Positions 1 through 13,590 of a stretch of 64,000 nt of DNA are shown here, piece after piece. The first letter of the stretch is position 1; the number at the start of each line of letters is the position of its first letter. The translations under genes were made by a program, and so were the position numbers. The notes beneath the pieces are model-generated. The model made no database searches, was not told the origin of the DNA, and worked only from the letters and a program-made list of their open reading frames with translations. This stretch comes from Tetrahymena thermophila SB210 (lineage: Eukaryota > Ciliophora > Oligohymenophorea > Hymenostomatida > Tetrahymenidae). The DNA lies in contig NW_002476212.1 of the NCBI RefSeq assembly GCF_000189635.1, forward strand, positions 558,001 through 622,000, read 5' to 3'.

Positions 1-3000
1 TTTTACTATTGCTAAGTCAATTAAAATATTCTTGTTTTAGACCTTCTTACAGTATATATTTTATATTATGCGCATTCTATTATAATTAATTATTTATTTA
101 TTTATTTTGCTTTACTTTAGATATTGGTTCCATTTATTTCCTTCCGTTTACTAAGCTAAACATCTGAATACTACCTTTCCCCTTCATTAGCTAAGCTAGC
201 TAAGTGCTTTAGACTCTCTCAAACCTTGGCAGGCGTAACATTACTTGCCTTAGGAAATGGTGGTCCTGATGTGATCACGGCAATTATTGCAGGAAACAGT
301 GGAGATGATTCTATTTCTATAGCAGTTGGATCTATATTTGGCGCAGGGCTATTTGTGACAACTTACACTCTTGCTAATTGTATTCAGAACGCCGGTTAAA
401 TCAAGGTAATTCTTCATTTGTCATTTTATTTGTTGTTGAAATATCTTTGTACTATTTGTTATTACTTCTATTATTGTTTAGTAGTATTAAGGGGGATTTT
501 ATTGGTTTAATTTGAGGGATATATATTTATCTTTATATTTATACACAAATAAATAATCTATTTATCAATCTAACTTTCTTTTTTTCTTTCTTCCTTTACT
601 ATTCACTTTACTTTGTGAATATTTTAAAATCCTAAAAGTAACAAGAATAAGCTGAGACAAATTCAAATAAAAATAGAAGAAAAATTTAAATCCATTTTCT
701 TTTCCCTAATTAATTTAATATTTTATTTTTCTCCTCTTTATACTTTCAATTATTTCATAAATTCTGAAAAGCTAATTGATTATTTTTTTCATTAAGACTC
801 TATAACTTATTTAGAATATTTCATGCATTTCAATGAATTTAATTCAAACATATTATGTATTATTAATAAATGCACTATTCACGAAAAATGAATATTTATT
901 TTGAAATAGCCAACTTCAATCTAATCAATAAATAAATGAAGGATAATAAATAACACAATGCTACAAAACAAAATAATTGATTTTTATTTACACCTTTTAG
1001 CAAATATCTAACAAAGCATTTTTAAATAAAATTCTTTCATACATAAAATAAAATTGATTTGATTTGAAAAAAATGAAGATAATTTTTTCTAAAAATACTA
1101 TACTTGCATTACAATTAAGTACTCTTACTTTTAAGTATTTATATAATCGATACGTGAGCTATTAATATATATGAATTTATTGCTAAAATATTTTATGTCT
1201 GTATTGCAAATTCTCTTATGAAAAAATGAGAGGGGATGGAGGGAGGGAGAAATTATTTTGAAATAAAATAGAAGAACAATGATTAATTTTAATTATTGTT
1301 GGATGTATAGCAAATTAATTAATTAATTTATTTTGTTTTTATTAATTTCAAAGATTCAATCTAGAACTTTTTTTAGAGATCAACTATTCTATTTAATTGG
1401 ATGTTTGGTTATTCTCATCTACACAATAATAGGTGAAGTAACTTTAAGCATGTCAATTGGTTTTATAAGTATCTACATAATGTAATTAATATAATTTATA
1501 CATCACGTTCCATGTTTGTTAACAAATATTTTGTTTTAAATGCAATTAGATTCTTGCTAGTTGTAGTCTATTAAGATAAGACTAATCCACAAAAAAAAGA
1601 ATCAGAGGATAGCACTAAGCAACAATAAACTATCAGAAAAATGGAAACAATGCAAAGTAATTTTTTCTCCTCTAATTCCATCAACACTTTAACAATTTAT
1701 ACAGCTTAAAAGATAGATGACATTCAAATCGAAATGTAAATTGAATAAATGAGAAATGACCCCATGGCTATGATGCATAGACAAACAACTCTTGCTGAAT
1801 TTAGATAATCAGATCTCCCTCTTTGCGATCTAAAAGAGTCGAACGATTAAGACATGAAGGATCAAGAAAACAAAGTTCCAAGCATCCCCATGATAATTAT
1901 CCCCGAAGAGTAAGATTATTTAATGAAAATTAAAATTTATAACCGCTTTTACAAATTGAATAGTTAAGAAGAAGATGAAGAAAATGGGATTAGAAGCAAA
2001 AAATCTTCTTTAGAAGAATAAGTAAATATTATTTATTTTTGATGTGTTTTATTTAAATTATTAAACGAATGAAATAATTAATATTACGTTTGTTAATAGT
2101 AAAAATAATAGTAGAACACTGAAGCTTTTGATACTCTAAAGAGATGCGATACTTAAAATTAAGCTCAAACTTATGAGTAAGCTGACGATGAATCAAGTAG
2201 TAAATCATCTAATGACTCTAATAACAAAGATAGCATGACTGAAAAGTACGAAAACTTCAAGTAAAAGCTTCATGAAATGTCTGTCCCTGAAAAAATCTTA
2301 GCTTTAGCTGAAATTCCTATTGACCTTATTAGATACTTCATCATCCCTCCAGCTGAAGATTCTTAATGGAATAAAATAAGAGCGATTGTTTGTTGCTACA
2401 CTTCTCCAATCGTGTTCCTCCTCTGCTTTGGAGGTAAATTATTTATCTTTATTTACAAACTACTATACATATATACTTAAGCTTTATACTTTCATTTCAC
2501 TGATTAAAGAACAGGCAAACAAAGGATCATTTAATTTTTTTTAAGCACAAATAAATCTACTTTCTAAAAAAAACTGTTTAAATTCAAAAAATCCGTTTTT
2601 AGATTTATAACAACTATTTTTCCCTAACTTTACACTATTTTTCATTAAAACAGAATTTAGACAATTTTTTATTTTTTTCTATTTTGATTGCCTATTTTTA
2701 AATTAATCTATTATTTAGTATAGAATCCTATTTAAGTGTTTACTTTATTTATAATTAGGTATAACAATGCAAATTAATGGAGTTGAAGGATTTTATGTTG
2801 CTTACCTTCTTCTTGCTATTTCTTTTGTATTATCAATTATTGTTTTCTTCTTTACCAAGAAAGACTAAGCTCCTTGTTTCCAATGGCTTTTTTCCTTAGG
2901 CTCAATATTTGTCGCTATTGCAATTCTTAGTGTTATAGCCTAAGTCTTAGTAGATTTTATTAACGTAAATTAAATTTAAATTTTCATTTTATACTCACAG

Positions 3001-3655
3001 TGAACTAATTAAATTTTATATATTAGTTTTTCTAGCTTCTCACATCAATGAATAAAACTTTCTTGGGTATGACTCTTTTAGCCTTAGGAAACTCTGCTAC
3101 AGGTAAAGCAATAAATTTTAATTTTTTATTGAGACTAATTAATACAATTATTTAAACAGATTTCTTTACTAATTCATAACTTGCCAAAGTTGGATATGGT
3201 GTTATGGCTTTAACTGGATGCTTTGCTGGACAAGCATTTGATTTATACCTAGGATTCGGTTTTGCTTTAGTTTTTAGCTCTTATAAGTAAGCTATTTCTT
3301 TTTATTATTTAAAATATATTTAAAACAATTTAATTTTCTCAATATTAATAGACAAGGATTTGGTTTATCTATTTTCACAGGCTCTAACATCAATGACTGG
3401 TTTAGTAACAGTATTGCTATTACAATCTTAGTTTCTGTGATTATTTCAACCATAATTATACTCATATGTTCCATAAAACAAAAGTAATACTTTTTACCAC
3501 GAAAACAACCAACCAATTTAATTAATTATTTTAATTTTCAAATAAATAGTTACAATTTTGAAAAAGGAAAATTCACCAGCTTTATCAAAAATTACTACTT
3601 ACTCATAATTACTATCTGCATAGGTCTCTGTGCAGCTGACTAATTCTTTGAATGA
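1..3655 (+). CDS. NCLX-like Na+(Li+)/Ca2+ exchanger, 3' part
   Basis: This is a cation/Ca2+ exchanger of the CaCA superfamily, closest in pattern to NCLX, which exports Ca2+ from mitochondria in exchange for Na+ or Li+. Exons as read: <1-51, 121-405, 1354-1481, 1550-2021, 2112-2433, 2759-2964, 3027-3102, 3160-3286, 3352-3655. They sum to 1971 nt, exactly 657 codons. The alpha-1 repeat contains AGVTLLALGNGGPDV (exon 2), and the alpha-2 repeat reads LGMTLLALGNSATDFF across an intron. These are the family's GNG..D and GNS..D ion-binding motifs. A long Gln/Asp/Ser-rich cytosolic loop (about 1580-2330) separates the two membrane halves, followed by a Trp- and Pro-containing re-entry into membrane segments. 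The C-terminus ends in a hydrophobic helix and TGA. The N-terminus lies outside the window. Introns are 57-90 bp, except for one of 325 bp and one of 948 bp. Mitochondrial location is inferred from the family. Confidence 0.85.
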
Positions 3656-5293
3656 AATACTTATTACTATTTCACTGTCACTATTTAATAACACTCTCAC
3701 ATACTTTCTAACTGTCAATTTACTTAAAACTTTTCTTAAATAAATATCTTTCGATATTTAAACAAACCTATATTAATATAAAAATATAAAATAATAATTA
3801 ATATCTACTATATAAATTTATTTATATAGTTTTAGTCTTGTATTCTTTCTTATAAAAAAATTATATCTTAGTATTTTCTTCTGAAAATTCATGCATTCTT
3901 TCACTCCTACTAAATCCACAAATAAATGCGTAAATTAAATTAAATTCAACTGATTTTCAATCAAATCCAAAATGTCATCATCATAAACAAGACTAACAAG
4001 AAATCTTCATTTTTAATTGACGTAATGCTGATTATTGAGAAATACTTCTATATTATTTTAGATTATTTTCTCATTTGATTTTAATCACCGAATAAAAAGT
4101 TACACACTTTTTCCCCCCACCTTACCAAATATCACATCAGATGTAAAGATTATTTTATCGTTTCTAGAGAAAAAAAAAATCAAAATTCATTAAAGAAAGA
4201 TTAATTTACTTTGAAAGATTTAAATAATTTCACTTATTATTACTTTCTTTCTTTATGAAAACGAATAATTCCTTTTTTCTTTTAAGTAATTAAATATTTA
4301 AAAAATTAAAAAGTTTTATAGTAGAACGATCATTATTGATCTTAAATGATTACTCTAGTAAATTGTTTTTTGGTAAGAAATTTAGTAAATTCGTTACGTA
4401 AATATCTTAATTTGAGTAAGGAAAGTAATGTTTTTCAGTGTGTTACAAATATATTAATAAAAATTATAATTTAAATAGCTAGCTTTCATTAACATATAAA
4501 ATAAATTATATTTATTATAATTATATAGAATGCATATAATAATTGCAATATTTTTAATATAATCTATTTGAATAAAATACTATTTTTTACTTTTTATTTC
4601 TTTTTAAGTTATTATGTTTTATAAATTATTTGCATGTATCTAGAGGGTATTTTTATTAGATTTAAATCATAAAAAGTCAAATTTATATCTCTTAAAATAT
4701 ATTTTTTTCATGCTGTATAATTGCTTACTTACTCTTAAAACAAAAATGTTTATTTAATATCATCCATCATGTAAAAAAGATTTTTATTTTATTTTAGGTA
4801 AATTACTTAACAACGGGTAAGTAAGTAAATTAATTTATCTCAAGCTTTTAATTTATAAAAATTTATTTGTTCATTTATTAATTATTTACTCTAAATAATT
4901 TTTAAATTTGGTATTATTTGAATATCTAAAAATTTGAAATATATTAATTACATAAAGACCAAACTAAATTCTAATTGGTATTAGATTCTTTTTTAATAAG
5001 TATTATACATAATATTTGAAAATAATTTAAAATAATTCAATTAAAAATATTATAAATTATACATTTTCATCATATTACTTCATATAGATTATGATAATAA
5101 ATTAAAATTTCTTCAGCTCACCACACTTACACAAGGAATTTAAAATTCTTGTTTTAAATTGACTCTAATAATATTTATCAAATTATACAGCAATATCAAC
5201 TTTATTTGGATGATATTTTTTTTATTTACCAACTTATCTAATTAAATGAAAAAGATAAATATCTTAGGGTTGCTATTTTTATGAAACTAAAAT
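3656..5293. other. intergenic, no gene seen
   Basis: This AT-rich stretch lies between two convergent 3' ends, the exchanger on the plus strand and the cysteine-rich receptor-like gene on the minus strand. No reading frame with coding character is visible on either strand once TAA and TAG are read as Gln. It presumably contains the 3' UTRs of both genes. Confidence 0.6.
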
Positions 5294-8200
5294 TCAAAAT
5301 TGTTCTTTCATATTCTAATCTAGGTTACTCTGACTGCTTTTATTAGATTCACTTTATTCTAAATTTTTTAATGAAAGTGATTTCAAAAAATTAGCACCGT
5401 AAGCTGGTCTTAAAGATCTTCTTATCAAGGAATTGTGTTTTCTTTTATTTCTGAATTTGTTTAAGCTGTTAATAAAATTTTGATCGTTGCCATTAACACT
5501 TTTTTGATTATCATTATCATTTTAATTATCATTTAGGTTATGAGGAGAATCATTAATAGATTATTACTAATTAATTTAACCTTAGCATAATAGTATTTAA
5601 GAGCTACTCTATTTTATTAATTTATCAGGAGAACCTATTGAAGTTGAAGAATATGAACTAAAATCAAGGTGTGTTTATGATTCTAGTTTAAATTAGTTTG
5701 TAATAGGAGATTCAACCTCTAAACTGATCTAATTTAAGTCTGCAAAAGAGGATAATTAATCATTTATTAATTGCTATTTTAAGATGTTAATTTTTGGTCT
5801 TTTAAATTTAGTGTTGGTTTAATATGTACAATTTTCATTTAGAGCTTTTTCAATAGTTATATCCATCTATTATTATTAGTTGTTATTAAAAGCTTTTTTT
5901 GTTTGAGATTCTTATTAGCTGACATCCATGAATGTTATTAACTGGGATGATTCATACACAAACTATTATTGTGATTCCTTATAATTTGATTGGTTTATTT
6001 CATTTAAGCTTCTACCTTGAAGGATACCATTCAATGAATTCTCACTATTTTTTTAGGCATAGTTGACAGAATTAAGCACCTAAATATTCTTGTTTTTTTA
6101 ATTATTTAAAAATTCCTTATCGTCAATCTAATCGAAATTGTAAGATCTAGGAATATTTTGTAGCATATTAAAATCATCTTATATATCTTCAGTTCTTTTT
6201 GTCAAAAAATCTTTCGATAATATTTTTTTATTCTACTATTTTCTTTTTTTTGTTTTTTTATGGTTTTTATTTTAATTTTATTATTTAACTAAGTATCTAT
6301 CTTAAGATTTTTTAAAGGCTTCTTTGACTTTGAGTGTTCTATAATTGATAAAAATAATTGTTTTTAAAATTAAATTTAAAGTTTTTAATTAATATTTTAC
6401 ATTAATTTTATTATTTTTTTAAGGAATTGGTTGTTGATTTCAACCATGACAAAATGTGAGTGGCAAATAAGTAAACCAAAGAACAATACGATTACTAAAC
6501 TAGAATAGATGTTTCTAATTTATTCTTTTTAACCATCACTGGCTTTCAAAATAATTAAAAGTATAGCTGCTAAAATAAAAATTGTTTCTTAAAATATTTG
6601 CTTAAAATTCTCAGCTTTGTTTAAAAATGGTTTTTTCATAATTATGAAGGCAATAAAAATTGTTGGTGGAATAATTAAAAAGGCGCATTAGATAATTGTT
6701 ATTTTATTCATGAAGATAAATATCAGACAATAAATTATTTTTTTTACACCAACATAAGCAAAGTATATTTTAGACTATAGATCCTCTTTTAAGCCCTACC
6801 AAACAGATCCAAACTTTTCTTAAACGCTACTTTCAGTTAGTTTTGTGTAATACTTATTAATAAATATTATTCCCATAATAGGTGTTGGAAACACAATAAT
6901 GAATGTCAAAAACATCAAAATTTAATTGAAATATTCTATCTAGAGTTCTGTTTGCATATTTGTCCATTGTAAAAAAGTATAAAACACAATATGAAAATAA
7001 GCTAAAGCAAGAAATTCATAGTAAATTTTATATTAAAATATTCTATCAGCAGACTTCTTTACTTGAGAATACTTTTTCCCAATTAATTTAAAAACACAAT
7101 GTAGGAAAATAATCAAAGCAAATAAAGTGTAGTATTATCCTATTTAATAGTTAAATTAATCATAAAGGATTTATTTTTCATAAAATCAATTAATTAATTA
7201 ATTAATTACCTGTATTTAAAAGATAAATGGATTTTCTATTATTTCTTTCAAAAGAATCGTATGAGTATCTATCCAAGCTATTAGGAATTAATACAGAGAA
7301 AATATTTTTAAATATCTTAAAATCGAACACTGAGAAAACTTTCAAAAACTCCTATAAAACTAATGGGTACCTAAATTAATATTTTACTATTAAACTTTTC
7401 GAATTTAAATTAATCTTACTTAATATCTATAAAAGAGTGAAATTAAATTATCTATAAAGCATCAACTATACTAACTAAGAGATTAGAATTACCAAGAAAA
7501 ACCTATTTTTATAAATTTATTTTAAAAATTTTTAATTAAATTCAAGTAATTATTGATTGATTAATTAATTAATTACTAATGGTATGAAGGAAATCATAAT
7601 TAAAGTACAAAATATTTTGGCTAAAATTTCTATAACTTTAGATGCTCTTGTTTCATCTTTAGTGTGGTTGTATTAGCTCTTAATTATTATAGCATTTTAT
7701 TATTCTCTTAATACAAACTCAATATTTTCATTAAATTCAATCAGTCTGATATAGCTATCTTCAACAAATTAATTTTTAACAATAAGTTATATTTATGGTG
7801 GCACTAAAACTTTGAAATTTAAATTCACTACTACTTGGTTTTATTTTGACAAAGAAGTACCAATTGAGTAACTAAAATCATCTTTATTGAGAGATTCTAT
7901 TTACAGATCGAAAATATCCTCTTTTAATAAATCAACGCTTGTATTAAATTAAATTACAAATGAGTTCTCTATTCCCTGATCTAATAAATGATATTCTAAA
8001 GCAAATTTGCAAATAGATGGAAGATTAATATTAGTTTAAGAGCATTCAAATTAAGGTTCAATTTAACATTTATCATTGCATCCATCACCATTTTATAAGT
8101 TACCATCATCACATTCCTAATTTTAAACAATTCCATCTCCACAAATCTCTTCACATTTCTTTTAATTCTATTACTTACCATATTCACATTCTATTTTATA

Positions 8201-11015
8201 GCAGTTTAAAATATTATTCTCATCAATAAAGATTTAATGGTCTATTGGGCATATTTGAGTGCATTCTTTATCGTTTTTCAAAAAATCAGAACTAGATTTG
8301 CATAAAGAACACTAGTTAATTTAAGAACACTTTGCACAACCTTTACTGGAACAAGACTAACATAATTTATTTCCTGATTGGTAATATCCATCAGGGCATT
8401 AAGAAATGCAGCTATTTTAGAAAAGAAATAAATTTTTTTTCTCATCACAAGTTTGACATTGATAAGGTAATGGGCCTGAGCAAGTTTCGCACGAACTATC
8501 ACAAGGCTTACAAAAATTATTTGCTAAATAAAATCCACTTTTACAACTATTGCATTAAGTACCACTTGTACAATCTATACAATTTTTTAGGCATTTAGAA
8601 CAATAAGGATTATTACCTTCTCTATATTCTCCATTATGACATTTTTATAAGCACTAACCATCTATTTCAACAAAATCAGTTTCACATATTTCACAAACAT
8701 CACTACTAAAGCATTTAGAGCAGTGGACTAAATTACAATCAAAGCATTTATTATCTTTTCCATATTTAGATCCACTACAAACCTTAAGACACTAGTTATT
8801 ATCAAGAAAATAACCATCCTTACAGCTTGTACATTAGTTTTCTTAAGTACAACTATTGCACTCTAAATTATTAAATGAGTAATTAAGTATAAAAATAAAT
8901 ATTGAAATATAAAAGTTAATTACATTCAGGGCACTTTTAACATAGTGTATTCTAAAAATTTTTCTATAAAAAATATTAATCAGCACATTCTGTGCATTCA
9001 TTCATAGATACACAGCTTGAGCAGTTTTAAGGACATTAGACACATGAATATCTATCTTCACTTATTTTATTTTTAAAATATCCTTGAGGACAGTTTAAAA
9101 TACATTCTTTTTTGTAGTTCGCAAAAATATTTGAACCTAAGATCCTACATTTTTTATTTTAGCATCCATTAATTTTATCAATCGATTCCTCACATTAAGA
9201 GTCATCTTAATAAATGCATGTTTTATTGTCATTAGATGGGAAGAAACTCTAACCACACTCAATTACACATTCATCACTCAATATAGAGTCTATTCTTTTC
9301 TTAACTTATGATTAAAAAGAAATTAGATTAAAATAGGCTTTTAATTTGTAGACTTAATTGAAAAGCTAATTTATTTATTTTTTAAATTTAGAATTTTTGT
9401 TTTATGATTTGCCAATAAGAAAAGATAGGTTCTTTAAAAAATAAAGATATTTAAAAATATGTTAAATAGAATTTACATAGATAACCAGGTAAACATTATT
9501 TGCATGTTTATCCATCTTAGCAATCTTAGCAAAAAGGTAAGCACTTTTAGCATTAATTATTGTTTAAATAATAATTCTACGAGCAAGCATTACAAAAGTT
9601 TTCAGATTTACAATCGAGACATCCTGACTAACATTTTTAGCAAATACCTTAATTTAAATAAAATCCTTTGATACATTGAGAGCAAGTGGAAGTGTCTGCA
9701 CAAATATCACAAGATTATTGGCAAAAAACACATTTGTTTTCTTAAAAATCAAAATGATAACCCTACTAACATTATGTGCATTGAGTGCTCTCACATTTTA
9801 GGCAATTCTAGAAAATACATGGTCTACAAACTTTTTGTGATGGATTTGCCTAATCAGTATCTTCAAATTATCCTAAACTACAGTTTTATACGCATTTATG
9901 AGTAGAAATATCTAAATAGTGAGAACTCTCCTTGCATATTGAGCATTTATCTGGGCTTCCACTGCACTTTAAACAATTTTCATCACATAAGTCTACTTAT
10001 ATACTCAACGAGTGTATACCAATAAACTAGCCTTCTTGCAAATTTTCAGAAGAGAATTCTAATTTCTTAAAATTAAAAATAATGGATTGAGCAATTGTCA
10101 AAATCAAGTTTTAATTTTTTATTACAAAAGCTTTATAAATATTTATTAAATAAAGCTATAATTTTTAGAAAAGAAAATCTGATAAATATGAAATAGTAAG
10201 GCTAGCTTAAATTTTAAATAAAATCTTAACAAATCGCAAATATATTTGACAAATTTTTAAAATTACAATTAATGGGTCAGTGTGCATTTCAAAACCAACA
10301 GTCAAATTCACGTAAGAGTCATATGCAGAGCTTGCACAGTAATCACTATTTTTAAATAATAGAGTTTTAATTGTTACTTAATTTTCTAAATGAAAAACCA
10401 AATGGATTTTGATATTTTCAAGATTTAAGAAGAAAGTGAATAACCTAATCTATTAATAAAGACTATTAAATACTTACTTGCAATCAGTTTTAAATTGATG
10501 GTACTCATAGCAATATTGAGAATCAGAGCCTATCAAATTTGAAATTTTCTTGATAATATCACCGCTTTTAACTTGGAGAGTGAAGTCTTTCTAAGTAACA
10601 TCTATAAGTAGAATTTTGGCATTTATAATCATTTGGAAGTGATTAGTGCTATTAGAATAGTAATGAGTGTTTAAATACTTTATTAAAGTTTCATCCTTTT
10701 ATAAAATCAAGAATTCAGGATTCCAATCTCTATTCTTAACACATTAAACACTCAGTTGAACTGAATCACTAAACGGAATTGGCTTTTTTACCCAATAATT
10801 TTATGGATTGGATAAATTTATAGATTAAGTGAACTTATTGTACTATTCATTTTGGACCACTGTGAGCAATCTTCCTAATTTAAAAAAATTATATTAAATT
10901 TGCTTATATTCAGGATATACATCATGTAATTAAAATGAATACCCTATACTTAGTTCATAATAATAACAATAACAATAATTTGTAGCTAAAAATACATTTA
11001 TAATGCTGATAACAT
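5294..11015 (-). CDS. Cys-rich/DUF4215 multi-pass membrane protein (copy 1)
   Basis: This is a large type I-entry, multi-pass protein, not recognised as a named gene. The start at 11015 gives a hydrophobic leader (rich in Ile, Leu, Val), then after a 49-bp intron an N-terminal domain containing NPQNYWVKKP. About 8500-10050 encodes furin/growth-factor-receptor-like cysteine repeats with frequent CxxC and C-x2-C-x3-C spacing. A DUF4215 repeat follows near 8030-8170 (CGDG...CDDGN...GDGC). Next comes a non-Cys linker, about seven membrane helices (roughly 7150-6400) with the motif VQEKFGSVWQGLK between helices, and a long Gln/Asn/Ser-rich cytosolic tail. The intron at 6339-6400 is needed to enter the tail frame; without it the frame stops at 6202. 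The tail then stays open to TGA at 5294. The architecture is receptor-like, but the ligand and role are unknown. A homologue with the same domain order lies at 15803-22500. Internal exon edges are approximate. Confidence 0.72.
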
Positions 11016-13590
11016 CTATCTTTTTATCTCTCTATCTATTATTACTTTCTTTCTTAATTTTCTATTCAATTGATTTAATTAAATATTTTAGATTTTTTTT
11101 GATAGAAATAATACAAGCAAACTTTTTAATAAGAAGGTGCATGAATCTTTTCTGTTTTGGATTTCTGTAATCTATAATTATTATTTTCAAAAGTCTAAAT
11201 TTTACAAATTGCTTTTACCACTAATTTAATTTTCTTAAGGAGGTAACAAAAATATTAATAAAAAATCTTTTAGAATATAATTATTGGATGGGTATAATTA
11301 GAAAGTAAAATTATCAATTATACTTAAAAGGATTTATTTATTTATGGATATTATCAATTAAATTAAATAAGCGCTTAAAGAAATCTTATCTAAATATTTA
11401 GATAAATCCAATTTGAAAAGGCAATTAAAATTTTATTAATTTTTCGCAATTATAATTATATAAAATTTAAAATTAATTTAATAGAATAAAAAAATATTTT
11501 AATAAAATATAATTTTGTACAATAAAAGTCTTTTATTTATTTTCATTTATAATTTCTTTAGAAGTTAAAAAATAACCTGTTGGATTGCTGGGCTTAACAA
11601 TTTATTATCTTTAGTTAAAAATACCTTTTAATCAAATGACTTAACTTTTTTTCTATTTTTAAATAGTAAATTTAGAAAATTTAAAAAAGACTTAACTTTC
11701 TTTACTTTGAAATATTTTTTTGCAAGAATAAAATTTATTTAAATATTTAAGGAGATTTTACATATAAAATACAAAAATTTTTAAATAAATTTTATATTTA
11801 ATCCTATATTTCAAGAAAAAATAATAAATAATAATTGATTTTAAGTAAATTTAATCTTTTAAAAATAAACAAAATATTTTTAAAATATTATAGTATCTTA
11901 AGTTTTTTAAATAATTTATTCATCTATAAATTTACATAAATCTGAGTATCCTATAATCAATTTGAAATTATTATCATAATAAAAAAGATACCCTCAATCA
12001 GTCAGTTATACACATATTTTCATAAATAAATATAATTTTTATTAAACTAAAATATTTATATTAAAATATATTTAAACTACTAATAAAGATTTTTTAAAAA
12101 ATATAAAAACATAGAAACATTTTTATAATAATTAATAAATATATCAAAGTTTTATTTTTAAAAATTAATCTTGACATAATAATAAAATTTTTATGGAAAT
12201 AGTTCTAAAATACTCTAACTCCTCAAATATAAATAAATTTATAATATGTAAATTAAATACTAAAAAAAAATTTATTAAAAAATCTGGATATTTATAATTA
12301 TGAGTAGCAGAGCTCTTAATTAATGATGAAATAGATTATATTAATAATGAATATTATTAAATATTTTTTGATTTTTCTTATTAAAATTAATAGTTGAAAA
12401 TTTTTGAGATAATATCCAATTTTTAAAAAATTATATAATGCATTTATAAGAATAGAATTTAAAATCAGTAAATAAATATTAATAACTAAAAAAAGTTAAG
12501 AGATAGATTAAATATAGCTTGAATTACTTAATTGTTTTTTGAATGTAATAAAATAATATATAAATTAAATATGAAATAAAAGTCTATTTAAATATTTGAT
12601 TCACTAATTTTATTATTTATAACTTTTTGGGTTTTTTATTAAAATTTAAAATTAATATAAACTGATCATTTGTATGCTTATATTTTATTTTATTAGATAT
12701 CAAAAGCTTTTTAAGATTTAGATTACTTAATACAGCATGAAAATAATCAAATTGTAAATTATAATTTTACAGTTTATATTTATTTGCTTTGATAAATATT
12801 AAAAACTTGTTAAAAATTAAGCAAATATTATAATTATTTTATATTTATTTATTAAATTTTGTAATATATTTATTCAAAAAAATATTTTATTTTGAAAATA
12901 AATGTTTGGATTATTATTAAATTTTTTGCTGTATTAATTTTAGAAGAATACCATAAAAGAGTTTATATTAATTGTTATATTTATATTTGAAGAAATTTTT
13001 AATATATGTTGTTTGCATTCAGAACTATTTTTGATACTAAATCGAAAATAAAATTTTACTTTAGTTGTAATTAAAATTTTGAATAATTATTAATATTAGT
13101 TAAATGATTTGATTACTTAGAAATTAATTTTTAAAATAGCTGTCTATACCTTGAGATTAAGTATTACGAAGTGTTTATTATACAGGAGAAAGATGATGAG
13201 ATAAGTAATTTACATGACGCTCTAATTAAATCACAATATTATTACTAAATTAGAAAGAATTTAGAATAATCTGAGAATTAATTAAAATGCAAATCAATAC
13301 TTTTAACTCGTCATTTTATAAAAATTTCATATTAAAAGTAGAAAAAGAAGTAGATTTAGCCTAGTTTACAATTTATAAGGCATCATTATTTTAAAATAAA
13401 TTAACATTTATTTCTAATTTAGCCAAAATAATTAAATAAATAATCTAGATTTTAAAAAAAGATTTAATTAAATCTGTCAGAAGCTAAGACTAAAATTTAG
13501 TAATTATTTATCTAATAATAAAAAGTAAAACATAAAAAATAACAAAGCAATTAATCAATTATACATCTTAACATATATTAAATATTCTAA
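11016..13590. other. AT-rich intergenic region with one possible coding fragment
   Basis: This region lies between the start of the cysteine-rich gene (-) and the start of the lipase gene (+), so it holds two divergent promoters. About 11016-13125 shows long A and T runs and no convincing frame. From about 13130 to 13590 the frame that leads into the lipase start codon is open, with no TGA. Its first part resembles a charged helix (QEKDDEISNLHDALIKSQ), while the part next to the lipase ATG is low-complexity and looks untranslated. This may be a gene remnant or chance. Confidence 0.5.

Noticed and set aside
3501..3530. Sequence resembling a chromosome breakage site or C4A2 telomere repeat (AACAACCAACCAA)
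   Set aside because: It lies inside the coding end of the exchanger and does not match the 15-bp breakage consensus or a run of CCCCAA.
5330..5930. A plus-strand frame with a hydrophobic stretch (LIIIIILIII)
   Set aside because: The minus strand carries a long continuous Gln/Asn-rich frame in phase with the membrane domain of the Cys-rich gene. The plus-strand reading changes frame and is a shadow of it.
8278..8598. Standard-code ORFs on both strands in the Cys-rich region
   Set aside because: They lack the Cys pattern. The true frame on the minus strand gives regular Cys repeats with TAA/TAG read as Gln.
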